Assembly: GCF_014836445.1 (NCBI RefSeq)
Contig: NZ_JACSQV010000020.1
Span: 1 to 58,758, forward strand
Direction of reading: 5' to 3'
Length of the DNA stretch: 58,758 nt
Source of the DNA: Cellulomonas avistercoris
GTDB taxonomy: Bacteria; Actinomycetota; Actinomycetes; Actinomycetales; Cellulomonadaceae
Part shown: positions 9,192-17,699 of the stretch, one piece after another
Layout of the letters: each line of letters opens with the position of its first letter
How positions within the stretch are numbered: position 1 is the stretch's first letter
Made by a program: the position numbers and the translations under genes
The notes under the pieces: model-generated
The model's database searches: none
Told to the model about the DNA's origin: nothing
What the model saw: the letters and a program-made list of their open reading frames with translations, nothing else

Positions 9192-9520
9192 CCCCGACGC
9201 TCACCGCCCACCAGGTCGGCGCGCCCCTGGGGGAGCGGGCGACGCTGCTGCAGGTCTCGAGCGCGTTCTGCGCGCCGTGCCGGGCCGCCCACCGCGTGCT
9301 CGCACGCGTCGCGGACGCGGTGCCGGGCGTGCGTCACGTCGACGTCGACGTCGCCGACGGGCCCGAGCTCGCCGCCGCGCTCGCGGTGACGGTCACGCCG
9401 ACGGTCGTGGTGCTCGACGCTACGGGTTCGGTCGTCCTGCGGGCCGAGGGCGTCCCGACGCCGCGTCAGGTGCTCGGGGCGCTCGCGCTCGCGGTCCCGG
9501 AGGGCAGCGCCTCGTCCTGA
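9188..9520 (+). CDS. Thioredoxin-family protein with FCAPC active site
   Basis: 110-residue thioredoxin-fold protein without signal peptide or membrane segment, so cytoplasmic. The redox motif is FCAPC (about residues 30-34) instead of the usual WCGPC. The cis-Pro loop is VTVTPTVVVLD. The GTG start overlaps dapF by four bases. The last 55 bases overlap, on the opposite strand, the end of the MFS gene. Substrate unknown; the altered CxxC suggests a redox potential different from standard thioredoxin (inference). Confidence 0.78.
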   Translation: MTPTLTAHQVGAPLGERATLLQVSSAFCAPCRAAHRVLARVADAVPGVRHVDVDVADGPELAAALAVTVTPTVVVLDATGSVVLRAEGVPTPRQVLGALALAVPEGSASS

Positions 9521-10920
9521 CGCTCGGTGGGCGGCACGCCGACGCGTGGCGCGACGAGCGCGGCACCCAGCGCCAGGAGCGCCGTCAGGAGGAAGGCACC
9601 CACGAACGGGCCGGGGCCCTCGTAGGCCGCGTCACCGCCCGCGGCGACGAACACGACGCCCGTCAGGGCGAGCGCGAGCGCGGCACCGACCGCGTCGGCG
9701 ATGGAGTTCGCGGCGCTGTTGCGGCCCTGGTCCTGCGGTGAGGACCACCCGAGCAGCAGCACGTTGAGCCGCGACGAGCCCAGGCCCATGCCGGCGCCGC
9801 AGGCCGTCCAGACGAGGACGACGGCCCACGCGGGCAGTCCGAGCGCCGTCGCGCCGGCGGCCCCCGCCACACCGACGAGCACCAGCACGGTCCCCAGGCG
9901 CACGGCCGTGCGGCTGGCCAGGCGGGAGCCGAGCCGGCCCTGGACGACCGAGGCGGCCGACCAGGCGAGCGCGGCGGCCGACAGCCCCAGGCCGCTCGCC
10001 GTGGTGCCCCACCCGTCGCGGTCGACGAACAGGTACGGCACGTAGACCTGGGCGCCGAAGAAGGCGCCCGACAGCAGCATGCGCGTGACGATGACGCTCG
10101 GCAGGCCCGTGCGTGCCCGCAGGGCTCCGCGCGGGAGCAGGGGACGCACCGCCGCGACCGCGACGACCGCGGCCGCACCCGCGGCGAGCTGCGCCCACGG
10201 CGGGTCCAGCGGCGCTGCCAGGTTGAGCGCGAGGACCGCGACCGCGACGAGCACCGACCACCCGACGCGACGCCGCGCGTCGTCGGGTGCGGTGCGCGGG
10301 CGCGTGGCGGGGCTCTCGTCGGGCGACGCGGCGAGGCCGCGCACCGTCGCGAGCAGGGGCACCGCGGCCGGCACCACCAGCGCGGCGACGCCGAGGAACA
10401 CCCACCGCCAGCCGGCGAGGTCGGCCACGACGCCCGCGAGCGACGGGCCGACCACGGACGGCAGCACCCACGCGGTCGAGAACCACGCGAACACGCGGGG
10501 GTGCAGCACCGGGGGGTAGGCGCGCGCGACGGCCACGAGCAGCGTGACGTTGACCACGCCGCCGCCCAGGCCCTGCGCCAGGCGTCCGGCCACGAGGACC
10601 GCCATGTGGGTGGCGGCCCCGGCGACGACCAGGCCGACGACGAACAGCAGGACGCCGGCGGCGAACGGTGCGGCCGGCCCGCGCCGGTCGGACCAGGCCC
10701 CGGCCACGACCATGCCGACGACGCCCGTCGCGAGCGGGCCGGCGAAGGCGAACGCGTACAGGGCCCGGCCGTCGAGGACGTCGGCCACCTGCGGCATCAC
10801 GGTCGTGACGGCGAACGACTCGAACGCCACGAGGACGACGAGGGCGAACATGGCGTACGCGGTCGTGCGCCGGGCGCGCCACAGGGCGTCGGGCGTGGCC
10901 CCGACGTGCTCGGACGTCAC
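9466..10920 (-). CDS. MFS transporter (drug/proton antiporter type)
   Basis: Major facilitator superfamily protein of 484 residues with about 14 hydrophobic segments, resembling the DHA2 drug-efflux group. The loop between segments 2 and 3 reads GAWSDRRGPA, close to the MFS motif A, and GRLAQGLGGGVVNV matches motif B. The longer open frame (to 11316) is the shadow of the upstream methyltransferase. The GTG at 10920 overlaps the stop of that gene by four bases, so the two are coupled. The 3' end overlaps the convergent thioredoxin gene by 55 bases. Substrate not predictable. Confidence 0.85.
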   Translation of the reverse strand: MTSEHVGATPDALWRARRTTAYAMFALVVLVAFESFAVTTVMPQVADVLDGRALYAFAFAGPLATGVVGMVVAGAWSDRRGPAAPFAAGVLLFVVGLVVAGAATHMAVLVAGRLAQGLGGGVVNVTLLVAVARAYPPVLHPRVFAWFSTAWVLPSVVGPSLAGVVADLAGWRWVFLGVAALVVPAAVPLLATVRGLAASPDESPATRPRTAPDDARRRVGWSVLVAVAVLALNLAAPLDPPWAQLAAGAAAVVAVAAVRPLLPRGALRARTGLPSVIVTRMLLSGAFFGAQVYVPYLFVDRDGWGTTASGLGLSAAALAWSAASVVQGRLGSRLASRTAVRLGTVLVLVGVAGAAGATALGLPAWAVVLVWTACGAGMGLGSSRLNVLLLGWSSPQDQGRNSAANSIADAVGAALALALTGVVFVAAGGDAAYEGPGPFVGAFLLTALLALGAALVAPRVGVPPTERQDEALPSGTASASAPST

Positions 10921-11534
10921 GGCGCGTACCGCAGCACGCGGAAGCCCTTGGCGCTCGCCTCGCGGGTCGTGGGCAGGCCGGCCTCGTCGGTCAGCCAGCG
11001 CTGCAGGGGGTCGGCCCCGAGGTTGCGGCCCACGACGAGCCACGCCTCGCCACCGGTGGCCACGCGCGGCAGCCAGTGCGTCAGCAGCGCGCGCAGCGCC
11101 GGCTTGCCGATGCGCACGGGCGGGTTCGACCACAGGGCGTCGAAGCGCACGTCGTCCGGCACGGCGTCGGGCGTCGTCGCGACCACGTTGCCCAGACCGA
11201 GGCGCGTCGCGTTGCGACGCACCAGGTCGAGCGCGCGCTCGTTGACGTCGACCGCCCACACACGCGCGTCGGGGGAGAGCAGCGCCTGCGTCAGAGCGAC
11301 CGGCCCCCACCCGCACCCGAGGTCGAGCAGGTCGCCGCGGGACGGCGGCGCGGGCACCGTGCGCAGCAGCACCTGCGTGCCGAGGTCGACGTGGTCCGGC
11401 GAGAACACGCCGCCGGCGGTCTCGACCTCCACGTCGCGACCCGCCAGCCGCACGCGCAGCGTCCGGCGCTGCTCGGCGGAGGCCGGGCGGGCCGTGAAGT
11501 AGTGGTCGACCTGCGGGTCGTCGGTGCCGCTCAC
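10917..11534 (-). CDS. RsmC-like class I SAM methyltransferase
   Basis: 205 residues from the GTG at 11534 (VSGTDDPQVDHYF). SAM-binding motif I is LLDLGCGWGPVAL, and the catalytic N6/N2-guanine-type motif is SNPPVRIG (NPPY/F class). This matches the 'methyltransferase small domain' family that includes RsmC (16S rRNA m2G1207). The N-terminal half of E. coli RsmC is largely absent, as in many actinobacterial homologues. A TAACCT hexamer ends seven bases before this GTG and no Shine-Dalgarno is present, favouring a leaderless start. An ATG at 11618 would add 28 non-family residues. rRNA substrate is inferred. Confidence 0.8.
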   Translation of the reverse strand: MSGTDDPQVDHYFTARPASAEQRRTLRVRLAGRDVEVETAGGVFSPDHVDLGTQVLLRTVPAPPSRGDLLDLGCGWGPVALTQALLSPDARVWAVDVNERALDLVRRNATRLGLGNVVATTPDAVPDDVRFDALWSNPPVRIGKPALRALLTHWLPRVATGGEAWLVVGRNLGADPLQRWLTDEAGLPTTREASAKGFRVLRYAP

Positions 11535-11644
11535 CGGACCGAGGTTAACGGTGGACCGGCCCTGTGCCTGCAGCGAAATCCCGTCGCGGGGGTCGTACGT
11601 GCGTGCGATCCTGGACACAGCCGACCGCCGACGAGAGGACCCGC
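11535..11644. promoter_or_regulatory. Divergent region between rsmC-like gene and hflX
   Basis: 110 bases separate the two divergent starts. The minus strand has TAACCT (11547-11542) seven bases before the methyltransferase GTG. For hflX only the ribosome-binding site GAGAGG (11634-11639) is clear; I could not assign its promoter. Confidence 0.35.
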
Positions 11645-13162
11645 GTGGACGACCGAGAGCACACCACCGACGAGGCGCAGGACGCGCCGGTGCGCAGCGC
11701 GCAGGAGGTGGCCGACGACGTCGTCGCTCGTGTGCTCGCCCGGGCCGGGACCGCCGTGCAGGCCGGCGGGACGTCGCACACGGCGTTCGACGGTGACCAG
11801 CTCGACCTGGAGGAGCGCACCTCGCTGCGACGCGTGGCCGGTCTGTCGACCGAGCTGCAGGACGTCACCGAGGTCGAGTACCGCCAGCTGCGGCTCGAGC
11901 GCGTCGTCCTCGTGGGCCTGTGGGGCGCCGGTACGGCCGAGGACGCCGAGAACTCGCTGCGCGAGCTCGCGGCGCTCGCCGAGACCGCGGGCTCGGAGGT
12001 GCTCGACGGCCTCCTGCAGCGTCGCCGGACCCCCGACCCCGGGACGTTCCTGGGCTCGGGCAAGGCCGCCGAGCTCGCGACCCTGGTGGCGGCCGTCGGT
12101 GCCGACACGGTCGTGGTCGACGGCGAGCTCGCCCCGTCGCAGCGCCGTGCGCTGGAGGACATCGTCAAGGTCAAGGTCGTCGACCGCACGGCCCTGATCC
12201 TCGACATCTTCGCGCAGCACGCCAAGTCGCGGGAGGGCAAGGCGCAGGTCGAGCTCGCCCAGCTCGAGTACCTGCTGCCGCGCCTGCGCGGCTGGGGCGA
12301 GTCGATGAGCCGGCAGGCCGGTGGCCAGGTCGGCGGCGCCGGTGCCGGCATGGGCTCGCGCGGTCCCGGTGAGACGAAGATCGAGCTGGACCGGCGGCGC
12401 ATCCGCACCCGCATGGCCAAGCTGCGCCGCGAGATCGCGGCGATGGCACCGGCGCGCGCCACCAAGCGCGCGTCGCGCGAGCGCAACGCGGTCCCGTCGG
12501 TCGCGATCGCCGGGTACACCAACGCGGGCAAGTCCTCGCTGCTCAACCGGCTGACGCACGCCGGCGTGCTGGTGGAGAACGCGCTGTTCGCCACGCTGGA
12601 CCCCACGGTCCGGCGGGCCGAGGCCGCCGACGGGCGGGTCTACACGCTCGCCGACACGGTCGGGTTCGTGCGGCACCTGCCGCACCAGCTCGTCGAGGCG
12701 TTCCGCTCGACGCTCGAGGAGGTCGCGGCGGCCGATCTCATCCTGCACGTCGTCGACGCGTCGCACCCCGACCCCGAGGGGCAGATCGCGGCGGTGCGGC
12801 ACGTCTTCGCCGACATCCCGGGCGCGATGGACGTGCCCGAGATCATCGTCCTCAACAAGGCCGACCTCGCCTCGCCGGAGGCCGTGGCGCGGCTGCGCTC
12901 GCGCGAGGTGCACTCGATCGTCGTCTCGGCGCGCACGGGGGAGGGGATCGCGGAGCTCAACGAGCTCATCGCGGACCAGCTGCCCCGGCCCGGTGTCCAG
13001 GTCGAGGTCGTCGTGCCCTACACGCGGGGCGACCTCGTCAACCGGGTGCACGAGCACGGCGACATCGACGTCGAGGAGCACACGCCGACGGGCACGCGGC
13101 TGCGCGCACGCGTCGACGCCGGTCTGGCGGCCGAGCTCGCGGCCGCAGCCGTGGCCGTCTGA
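11645..13162 (+). CDS. hflX: Ribosome-associated GTPase HflX
   Basis: GTPase that binds the 50S subunit and splits or rescues stalled ribosomes. It is 505 residues from the GTG at 11645, which is preceded by GAGAGG. An N-terminal extension of about 60 acidic residues leads into the HflX domain (LGSGKAAELATLV, AKSREGKAQVELAQLEYLLPRL, GSRGPGETKIELDRR). The G domain has G1 GYTNAGKSS, G3 DTVGFV and G4 NKAD. The C-terminal half ends in the usual small domain. It is monocistronic here, divergent from the rsmC-like gene, in the same position as in other actinobacteria between dapF and lexA. Confidence 0.95.
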   Translation: MDDREHTTDEAQDAPVRSAQEVADDVVARVLARAGTAVQAGGTSHTAFDGDQLDLEERTSLRRVAGLSTELQDVTEVEYRQLRLERVVLVGLWGAGTAEDAENSLRELAALAETAGSEVLDGLLQRRRTPDPGTFLGSGKAAELATLVAAVGADTVVVDGELAPSQRRALEDIVKVKVVDRTALILDIFAQHAKSREGKAQVELAQLEYLLPRLRGWGESMSRQAGGQVGGAGAGMGSRGPGETKIELDRRRIRTRMAKLRREIAAMAPARATKRASRERNAVPSVAIAGYTNAGKSSLLNRLTHAGVLVENALFATLDPTVRRAEAADGRVYTLADTVGFVRHLPHQLVEAFRSTLEEVAAADLILHVVDASHPDPEGQIAAVRHVFADIPGAMDVPEIIVLNKADLASPEAVARLRSREVHSIVVSARTGEGIAELNELIADQLPRPGVQVEVVVPYTRGDLVNRVHEHGDIDVEEHTPTGTRLRARVDAGLAAELAAAAVAV

Positions 13163-13203
13163 CGGCGCGCGGCGCCGCGGCGCCGGCGGTCGGTGGGCGC
13201 GAC

Positions 13204-13209
13204 TACGCT
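13204..13209 (+). promoter_or_regulatory. Leaderless-type -10 for dinG
   Basis: TACGCT ends six bases before the GTG start of the helicase gene, where no Shine-Dalgarno can be seen. A leaderless mRNA is likely. The region contains no SOS box. Confidence 0.4.
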
Positions 13210-13215
13210 GACGCG

Positions 13216-15387
13216 GTGCTCGAGCCAGATCCGTCGTCCCCTCCCGACGTCGACGACGGTGCACGCGCCACGCAGGCGGCGGCCGAGGTCGACGAGCTGC
13301 TCGACCTCGCGGTCGGCGAGCTCGGCGGCGGCCGGCGCGACGGGCAGCACGCGATGGCGCAGGCGGTCGCGGACGCGCTCCGCACGGGGGAGCACCTGCT
13401 GGTGCAGGCCGGCACCGGGACCGGGAAGTCGCTGGGCTACCTCGTGCCGGCGGTGCGCCACGCCGTGCAGACCGACGAGCGCGTCATCGTCTCCACCGCC
13501 ACCCTCGCGCTGCAGCGGCAGGTCCTCACCCGGGACCTGCCGCTGGTCACGACCGCGCTCGCATCGCGGCTCCCGCGGTCGGCGCGGATCGCGCTGCTCA
13601 AGGGCTGGCACAACTACCTGTGCGTGCACAAGGTCGCCGGTGGCTACCCGGCCGACGAGCAGGGCACCCTGTTCGACGTCCCGGAGCGGCCGGGCGCTGC
13701 CGAGCACCCGCCCGTGGCCGAGGACGGTGACGGCGACACCGCGCGCGAGACGCTCGGCGAGCAGGTCGTGCGGGCGCGCGAGTGGGCCGAGGACACGTCG
13801 ACGGGTGACCGCGACGATCTCGTCCCCGGCGTCTCGGACCGCGCGTGGCGACAGGTGTCCGTGACGGCGATGGAGTGCCTCGGCGGTGTCTGCCCGATGC
13901 TCGCGGAGTGCTTCCCGGAGGCCGCGCGGGCGCGTGCGCGCGAGGCCGACGTCGTCGTCACCAACCACGCCATGCTCGGGATCGCGGCGTCCGGGTCGCC
14001 GGGCGTGCTGCCCGAGCACCAGGTCGTGATCGTGGACGAGGCCCACGAGCTGGCCGACCGCGTGACCGCCCAGGCGACGGCCGAGCTCTCGCTGCCCACG
14101 ATCGAGCAGGCCGCGCGCCTCGCGCGACGGCACGGCGGCATCCCGACGACCGACCTCGACACCGCCGCCCAGCACCTCGCGAGCGTCATCGTGCCGCTGC
14201 CCGAGGGGCGGTTCCCGCGCGGCCTGCCGTCGGACGTCCAGCTCGCGGTCGCGGCGGTCCGCGACGCCGCACGCACGCTGCTGACCGCCCTGAAGCCCGA
14301 GTCCGGGACCCGCGACGACGGCGGCCGCAAGATGGCGGCCTCGGCGATGCTCGTGCTGTTCGAGGTCGCCGAGCGCATGGCGGCCGACCCCGAGCAGAAC
14401 GCGTCGACGGTGCTGTGGTGCGCGCGGGGCGAGGACCGTCGTGGCGTCCCGACCACCCGGCTGCACGCGGCGCCGCTGGCGGTCGCCGGCCTCGTGCGCA
14501 CCCACCTGCTGACCGGCCGGACGGCGGTCCTGACGTCGGCCACCCTGACCCTGGGCGGGTCGTTCGACCCGGCGGCGCGGTCGGTCGGGCTCGCGCTGCG
14601 GCCCGACGCCGCACCCGTGGGACCGGCCGAGCTCGGGACGCCCGACGCCGCCGGGGCCGCGACGCCGGGAACCGAGGTGGCGCGTGCGGATGGTGCCGCG
14701 GCCGTCGCGGCGCCGGCGCCCTGGCGGGGCCTCGACGTGGGCTCCCCGTTCGACTACCCGCGGCAGGGGATCTGCTACGTCGCGCGCCGCTTGCCGCCCC
14801 CGGGGCGCGAGCCCGCGACCGACGCCCAGCTCGACGAGATCGCGACGCTCGTCGAGGCCGCCGGGGGGCGCACGCTCGGTCTGTTCACGTCACGTCGCGC
14901 CGCGACGGTCGCGGCGGAGGCGATGCGCGAGCGCCTCGACGTCCCGGTCCTGCTGCAGGGCGACGACCAGCTGCCCACGCTGGTCGCGCGGTTCGCCGCC
15001 GACGAGCCCACGTGCCTGTTCGGGACGCTGTCCCTGTGGCAGGGGGTCGACGTGCCCGGGCCCGCCTGCCGGCTCGTGATCATCGACCGGATCCCGTTCC
15101 CGCGCCCCGACGACCCCGTGCGCTCGGCGCGTTCCGACGCGGTCGCGGCCGCCGGTGGCAACGGGTTCATGTCCGTGGCGGCGACGCACGCCGCGCTCCT
15201 GCTCGCGCAGGGGGCAGGTCGTCTCGTGCGCACGGGCGAGGACCGGGGCGTCGTCGCCGTGCTCGACCCGCGCCTGGCGACGGCGCGGTACGGGGAGTTC
15301 CTGCAACGCTCCATGCCGCCGTTCTGGCGGACCACCGACCGCGACGTGGTCCTGGCAGCGCTGCGCCGTCTGCGCGGTTCGGACTAG
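13216..15387 (+). CDS. dinG: DinG/XPD-type ATP-dependent DNA helicase
   Basis: Superfamily-2 iron-sulfur helicase, 723 residues. The ATP-binding motif GTGTGKS starts at residue 66, and the DEAH box is D274-E-A-H277. Cys136, Cys221, Cys226 and Cys232 are placed as the four ligands of the XPD-family [4Fe-4S] cluster, followed by VVVTNHAML. The C-terminal helicase motif VI is QGAGRLVRTGEDRG. A roughly 40-residue Pro/Ala insertion lies near residues 465-510. E. coli DinG resolves R-loops and forked structures and is SOS-induced. Here no LexA box precedes it, so damage control is not supported. It is followed by the ldh gene after 77 bases. Confidence 0.9.
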   Translation: MLEPDPSSPPDVDDGARATQAAAEVDELLDLAVGELGGGRRDGQHAMAQAVADALRTGEHLLVQAGTGTGKSLGYLVPAVRHAVQTDERVIVSTATLALQRQVLTRDLPLVTTALASRLPRSARIALLKGWHNYLCVHKVAGGYPADEQGTLFDVPERPGAAEHPPVAEDGDGDTARETLGEQVVRAREWAEDTSTGDRDDLVPGVSDRAWRQVSVTAMECLGGVCPMLAECFPEAARARAREADVVVTNHAMLGIAASGSPGVLPEHQVVIVDEAHELADRVTAQATAELSLPTIEQAARLARRHGGIPTTDLDTAAQHLASVIVPLPEGRFPRGLPSDVQLAVAAVRDAARTLLTALKPESGTRDDGGRKMAASAMLVLFEVAERMAADPEQNASTVLWCARGEDRRGVPTTRLHAAPLAVAGLVRTHLLTGRTAVLTSATLTLGGSFDPAARSVGLALRPDAAPVGPAELGTPDAAGAATPGTEVARADGAAAVAAPAPWRGLDVGSPFDYPRQGICYVARRLPPPGREPATDAQLDEIATLVEAAGGRTLGLFTSRRAATVAAEAMRERLDVPVLLQGDDQLPTLVARFAADEPTCLFGTLSLWQGVDVPGPACRLVIIDRIPFPRPDDPVRSARSDAVAAAGGNGFMSVAATHAALLLAQGAGRLVRTGEDRGVVAVLDPRLATARYGEFLQRSMPPFWRTTDRDVVLAALRRLRGSD

Positions 15388-15464
15388 CCTGCCACACGGG
15401 GGTTGCGTCGCACCGGGCGGGCCGGCCCTGCGATCCGCACGCCCGTGACGAGGGGACATCACGC

Positions 15465-16469
15465 ATGGTCGAGGAGATCGAGGGCGACGAGTTCGCTCTC
15501 AGCACGCCACCGTCCGTGCCGCGGCGCACGTCGAAGCTCGGCATCGTCGGTGCCGGCGCGGTGGGGTCGACGATGGCGTACGCGGCCCTCATGCGCGGCG
15601 CCGCCCGCACCGTGGCGCTCCTCGACGTCAACCGCGCCAAGGTCGAGGCCGAGGTGCTGGACCTGTCGCACGGCATCCAGTTCATGTCGATGGCCGAGGT
15701 GATCGGGTCCGACGACGTGTCCGTGATGGCGGACTGCGACGTCGTGATGTTCACGGCGGGCGCCAAGCAGAAGCCGGGGCAGTCGCGGCTGGACCTGGCC
15801 GAGGCCACGATCTCGCTCGTGCGCAAGGTCCTGCCGGGCATCGTCGAGGTGGCGCCCCACGCGGTCTACGTCATGGTGACCAACCCCGTGGACGTGGTGA
15901 CGTACGCGGCGCTGAAGATCTCGGGCCTGCCGCCGTCGCAGCTGTTCGGGTCGGGCACGGTGCTCGACTCGTCCCGGCTGCGCTACCTCATCGCGCGGCA
16001 CACCGGCGTCGCGGTGCAGAACGTCCACGCCTACGTCGCCGGCGAGCACGGTGACACCGAGCTGCCGCTGTGGAGCTCGGCCACCATCGGCTCCGTCCCG
16101 ATCCTGGACTGGGCAGGTGCCGACGGCGCCGGTGCGCTGACGCGGGAGGTGCGTGACGGGATCGCCCGCGAGGTCGTCGAGTCGGCGTACCGGATCATCG
16201 AGGGCAAGGGGGCGACGAACTACGCCATCGCGCTCGCCGGCTCGCGCATCATCGAGGCGGTCCTGAAGGACGAGCGGCGGATCCTGCCCGTGTCGTCGCT
16301 GCTGGACGACTACCTCGGCATGTCGGACGTGTGCCTGAGCGTGCCGTCGATCATCGGGGCCTCCGGCGTGATGGACCGCCTCGAGGTGCCCATGTCCTCC
16401 GACGAGATCCTGGGCATGCGGCGCTCGGCGGAAGCGGTGCGCTCGGTCGCCCGGCGCTTCGGCTTCTGA
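15465..16469 (+). CDS. ldh: L-lactate dehydrogenase
   Basis: NAD-dependent interconversion of pyruvate and L-lactate, 334 residues. The ATG at 15465 follows GAGGGG. The Rossmann motif is GIVGAGAVGS (residues ~25-34). The substrate-binding Arg is in KPGQSRLDLA, the NAD loop is VTNPVD, and the catalytic His is in GEHGDTE. The active-site loop (AKQKPGQSR) is that of lactate rather than malate dehydrogenase. The N-terminus carries 23 extra residues, some acidic. It is followed by a strong hairpin terminator shared with the convergent lexA. A possible -10 TAGCCT lies at 15385-15390, overlapping the dinG stop. Confidence 0.93.
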   Translation: MVEEIEGDEFALSTPPSVPRRTSKLGIVGAGAVGSTMAYAALMRGAARTVALLDVNRAKVEAEVLDLSHGIQFMSMAEVIGSDDVSVMADCDVVMFTAGAKQKPGQSRLDLAEATISLVRKVLPGIVEVAPHAVYVMVTNPVDVVTYAALKISGLPPSQLFGSGTVLDSSRLRYLIARHTGVAVQNVHAYVAGEHGDTELPLWSSATIGSVPILDWAGADGAGALTREVRDGIAREVVESAYRIIEGKGATNYAIALAGSRIIEAVLKDERRILPVSSLLDDYLGMSDVCLSVPSIIGASGVMDRLEVPMSSDEILGMRRSAEAVRSVARRFGF

Positions 16470-16480
16470 CCTCGCACGCT

Positions 16481-16510
16481 CGGACGCCGGCGGTTCGCCG
16501 CCGGCGTCCG
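16481..16510. terminator. Bidirectional terminator between ldh and lexA
   Basis: Perfect 13-bp GC stem around a TTCG tetraloop (loop 16494-16497). It sits between two convergent stop codons, so it can end transcription from both sides. No U-run follows, as is common in high-GC actinobacteria. Confidence 0.8.
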
Positions 16511-16565
16511 CGGTGGTGGGGGTGGTGCCCCGGCACGTGCTCCCGGCCACCCGCCACGGACGCGC

Positions 16566-17327
16566 CTACAGGCTGCGCAGGACGCTCACGACGCGGCCGA
16601 GCACCGTCGCCGTCTCACCGTCGATCGGCGCGTACGCGGCGTTGTGGGGCAGCAGCCAGACGTGCCCGTCGATGCGCTTGAACGTCTTGACCGTGGCCTC
16701 GCCGTCGATCATCGCGGCGACGATCTCGCCGTTCTCGGCCACGGGCTGGCGGCGCACGACCACCCAGTCGCCGTCGCAGATCGCGGCCTCGATCATCGAG
16801 TCCCCGGCCACCTTGAGCAGGAAGAGCTCGCCCTCGCCAACGAGCTGGCGCGGCAGGGGGAACACGTCCTCGACGACCTGCTCGGCGAGGATCGGCCCGC
16901 CGGCGGCGATGCGCCCGACGACCGGCACGTAGGAGGGGGCGGGCGCGTTGTCGCGCTCGGGGGTGTCGGGGTCGAGCGTGGGGGCGTCCGTCCGGGACGC
17001 CCACGTCCCGACCGTGCGCGCGTCGTCCGGCTGGACGACCTCGATCGCACGCGGGCGGTGCGGGTCGCGGCGGAGGTACCCCTTGCGCTCGAGCGCGGTG
17101 AGCTGGTGCTTGACGCTCGACGGGCTCGTGAGTCCGACCGCGTCGCCGATCTCCCGCATGCTCGGCGGGTAGCCGCGCTGCTCGACGGAGGCCCGCACGG
17201 TGTCGAGGACGAGCCGCTGGCGCGTCGTCAGACCGTCGGCGGGCACCTCGTCCGTCTCGAGGGCGGTCACCGCTGCCGCCGCACGCGTCGCCCTGCCCTG
17301 CGTCGTCGCACCGTCCTGCACGTCCAC
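16566..17327 (-). CDS. lexA: LexA SOS repressor
   Basis: Transcriptional repressor and self-cleaving protease of the SOS response, 253 residues. The winged-helix domain spans residues ~32-98 with its recognition helix near SPSSVKHQLTALE. The scissile bond is Ala142-Gly143 in RIAAGGPI, with catalytic Ser177 (GDSM) and Lys214 (TVKTFK). The start is one of two GTG codons, 17327 or 17321, both served by AGGAGG. The longer open frame reaches into the untranslated leader. It is divergent from the LysM suppressor gene. A promoter with an overlapping SOS box shows autoregulation. Confidence 0.97.
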   Translation of the reverse strand: MDVQDGATTQGRATRAAAAVTALETDEVPADGLTTRQRLVLDTVRASVEQRGYPPSMREIGDAVGLTSPSSVKHQLTALERKGYLRRDPHRPRAIEVVQPDDARTVGTWASRTDAPTLDPDTPERDNAPAPSYVPVVGRIAAGGPILAEQVVEDVFPLPRQLVGEGELFLLKVAGDSMIEAAICDGDWVVVRRQPVAENGEIVAAMIDGEATVKTFKRIDGHVWLLPHNAAYAPIDGETATVLGRVVSVLRSL

Positions 17328-17491
17328 TGCGCCTCCTGCCGTCGGTCCGCACAGGCCCGTGGCGGGCGCCGCGCGCGACGGGCGCCGGCGGCCTCGACGT
17401 CGGCGGTGGGCGTCCGGCCTGGTCAGGCCGGTGCCAGCCACGATCGGCGGTGTCGATGTCAGAGGTCGGTGGTGCACTCGTCGCAGCACTC

Positions 17492-17520
17492 ACCCTAGGG
17501 GTGGGACGAGGTCGGATCAA
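17492..17520 (-). promoter_or_regulatory. lexA promoter
   Basis: On the minus strand TTGATC (17520-17515), a 17-base spacer and TAGGGT (17497-17492). The -35 overlaps the end of an SOS box, which explains repression by LexA itself. The same -35 hexamer occurs before ftsZ. Confidence 0.6.
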
Positions 17521-17531
17521 ACATCTGTTCG
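17518..17531 (-). promoter_or_regulatory. SOS box (LexA operator) of lexA
   Basis: Read on the lexA strand it is CGAACAGATGTTTG, a full match to the actinobacterial consensus CGAAC-R-N-R-Y-GTTYG. It overlaps the -35 of the lexA promoter. Confidence 0.8.
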
Positions 17532-17570
17532 AGCGTGTCTCGACGGATGTCGGTCACCTCTGCTAGACAT

Positions 17571-17599
17571 CGTACGTACGTTCGACGAACACACGTTCG
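17571..17599 (+). promoter_or_regulatory. Tandem SOS boxes for the LysM division-suppressor gene
   Basis: The second box, CGAACACACGTTCG (17586-17599), is a perfect consensus LexA site. The first, CGTACGTACGTTCG (17571-17584), has one mismatch in the first half-site. One base separates them, so two LexA dimers could bind side by side. The downstream ATG lies about 100 bases away. Confidence 0.8.
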
Positions 17600-17699
17600 A
17601 TCGACAGGTGCTCGGCCGGCGGTTCGACCGGCAGACGTGCGCACCGGGGACTGCCGCGGCGGTCCGCAGGCGCAGGACGAGCGAGGAGAGGGGTCCGAC

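Larger units (their letters stand above)
17328..17699. promoter_or_regulatory. lexA / cell-division-suppressor intergenic control region
   Basis: 372 bases without a gene. It holds the lexA promoter (17492-17520), an SOS box overlapping its -35, and a pair of abutting SOS-like boxes (17571-17599) placed to control the divergent LysM gene. The lexA leader would be about 158 bases long. The LysM gene has GAGGAGAGGGG before its ATG. No small ORF of note was seen. Confidence 0.75.

Noticed and set aside
11317..11534. Very long MFS frame reaching into the methyltransferase gene
   Set aside because: The extra N-terminus is a shadow of the methyltransferase in another frame; the GTG at 10920 with a four-base overlap is a normal start.
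13163..13215. SOS box before dinG
   Set aside because: Expected from E. coli, but no CGAAC-N4-GTTYG site is present in the gap or just upstream.
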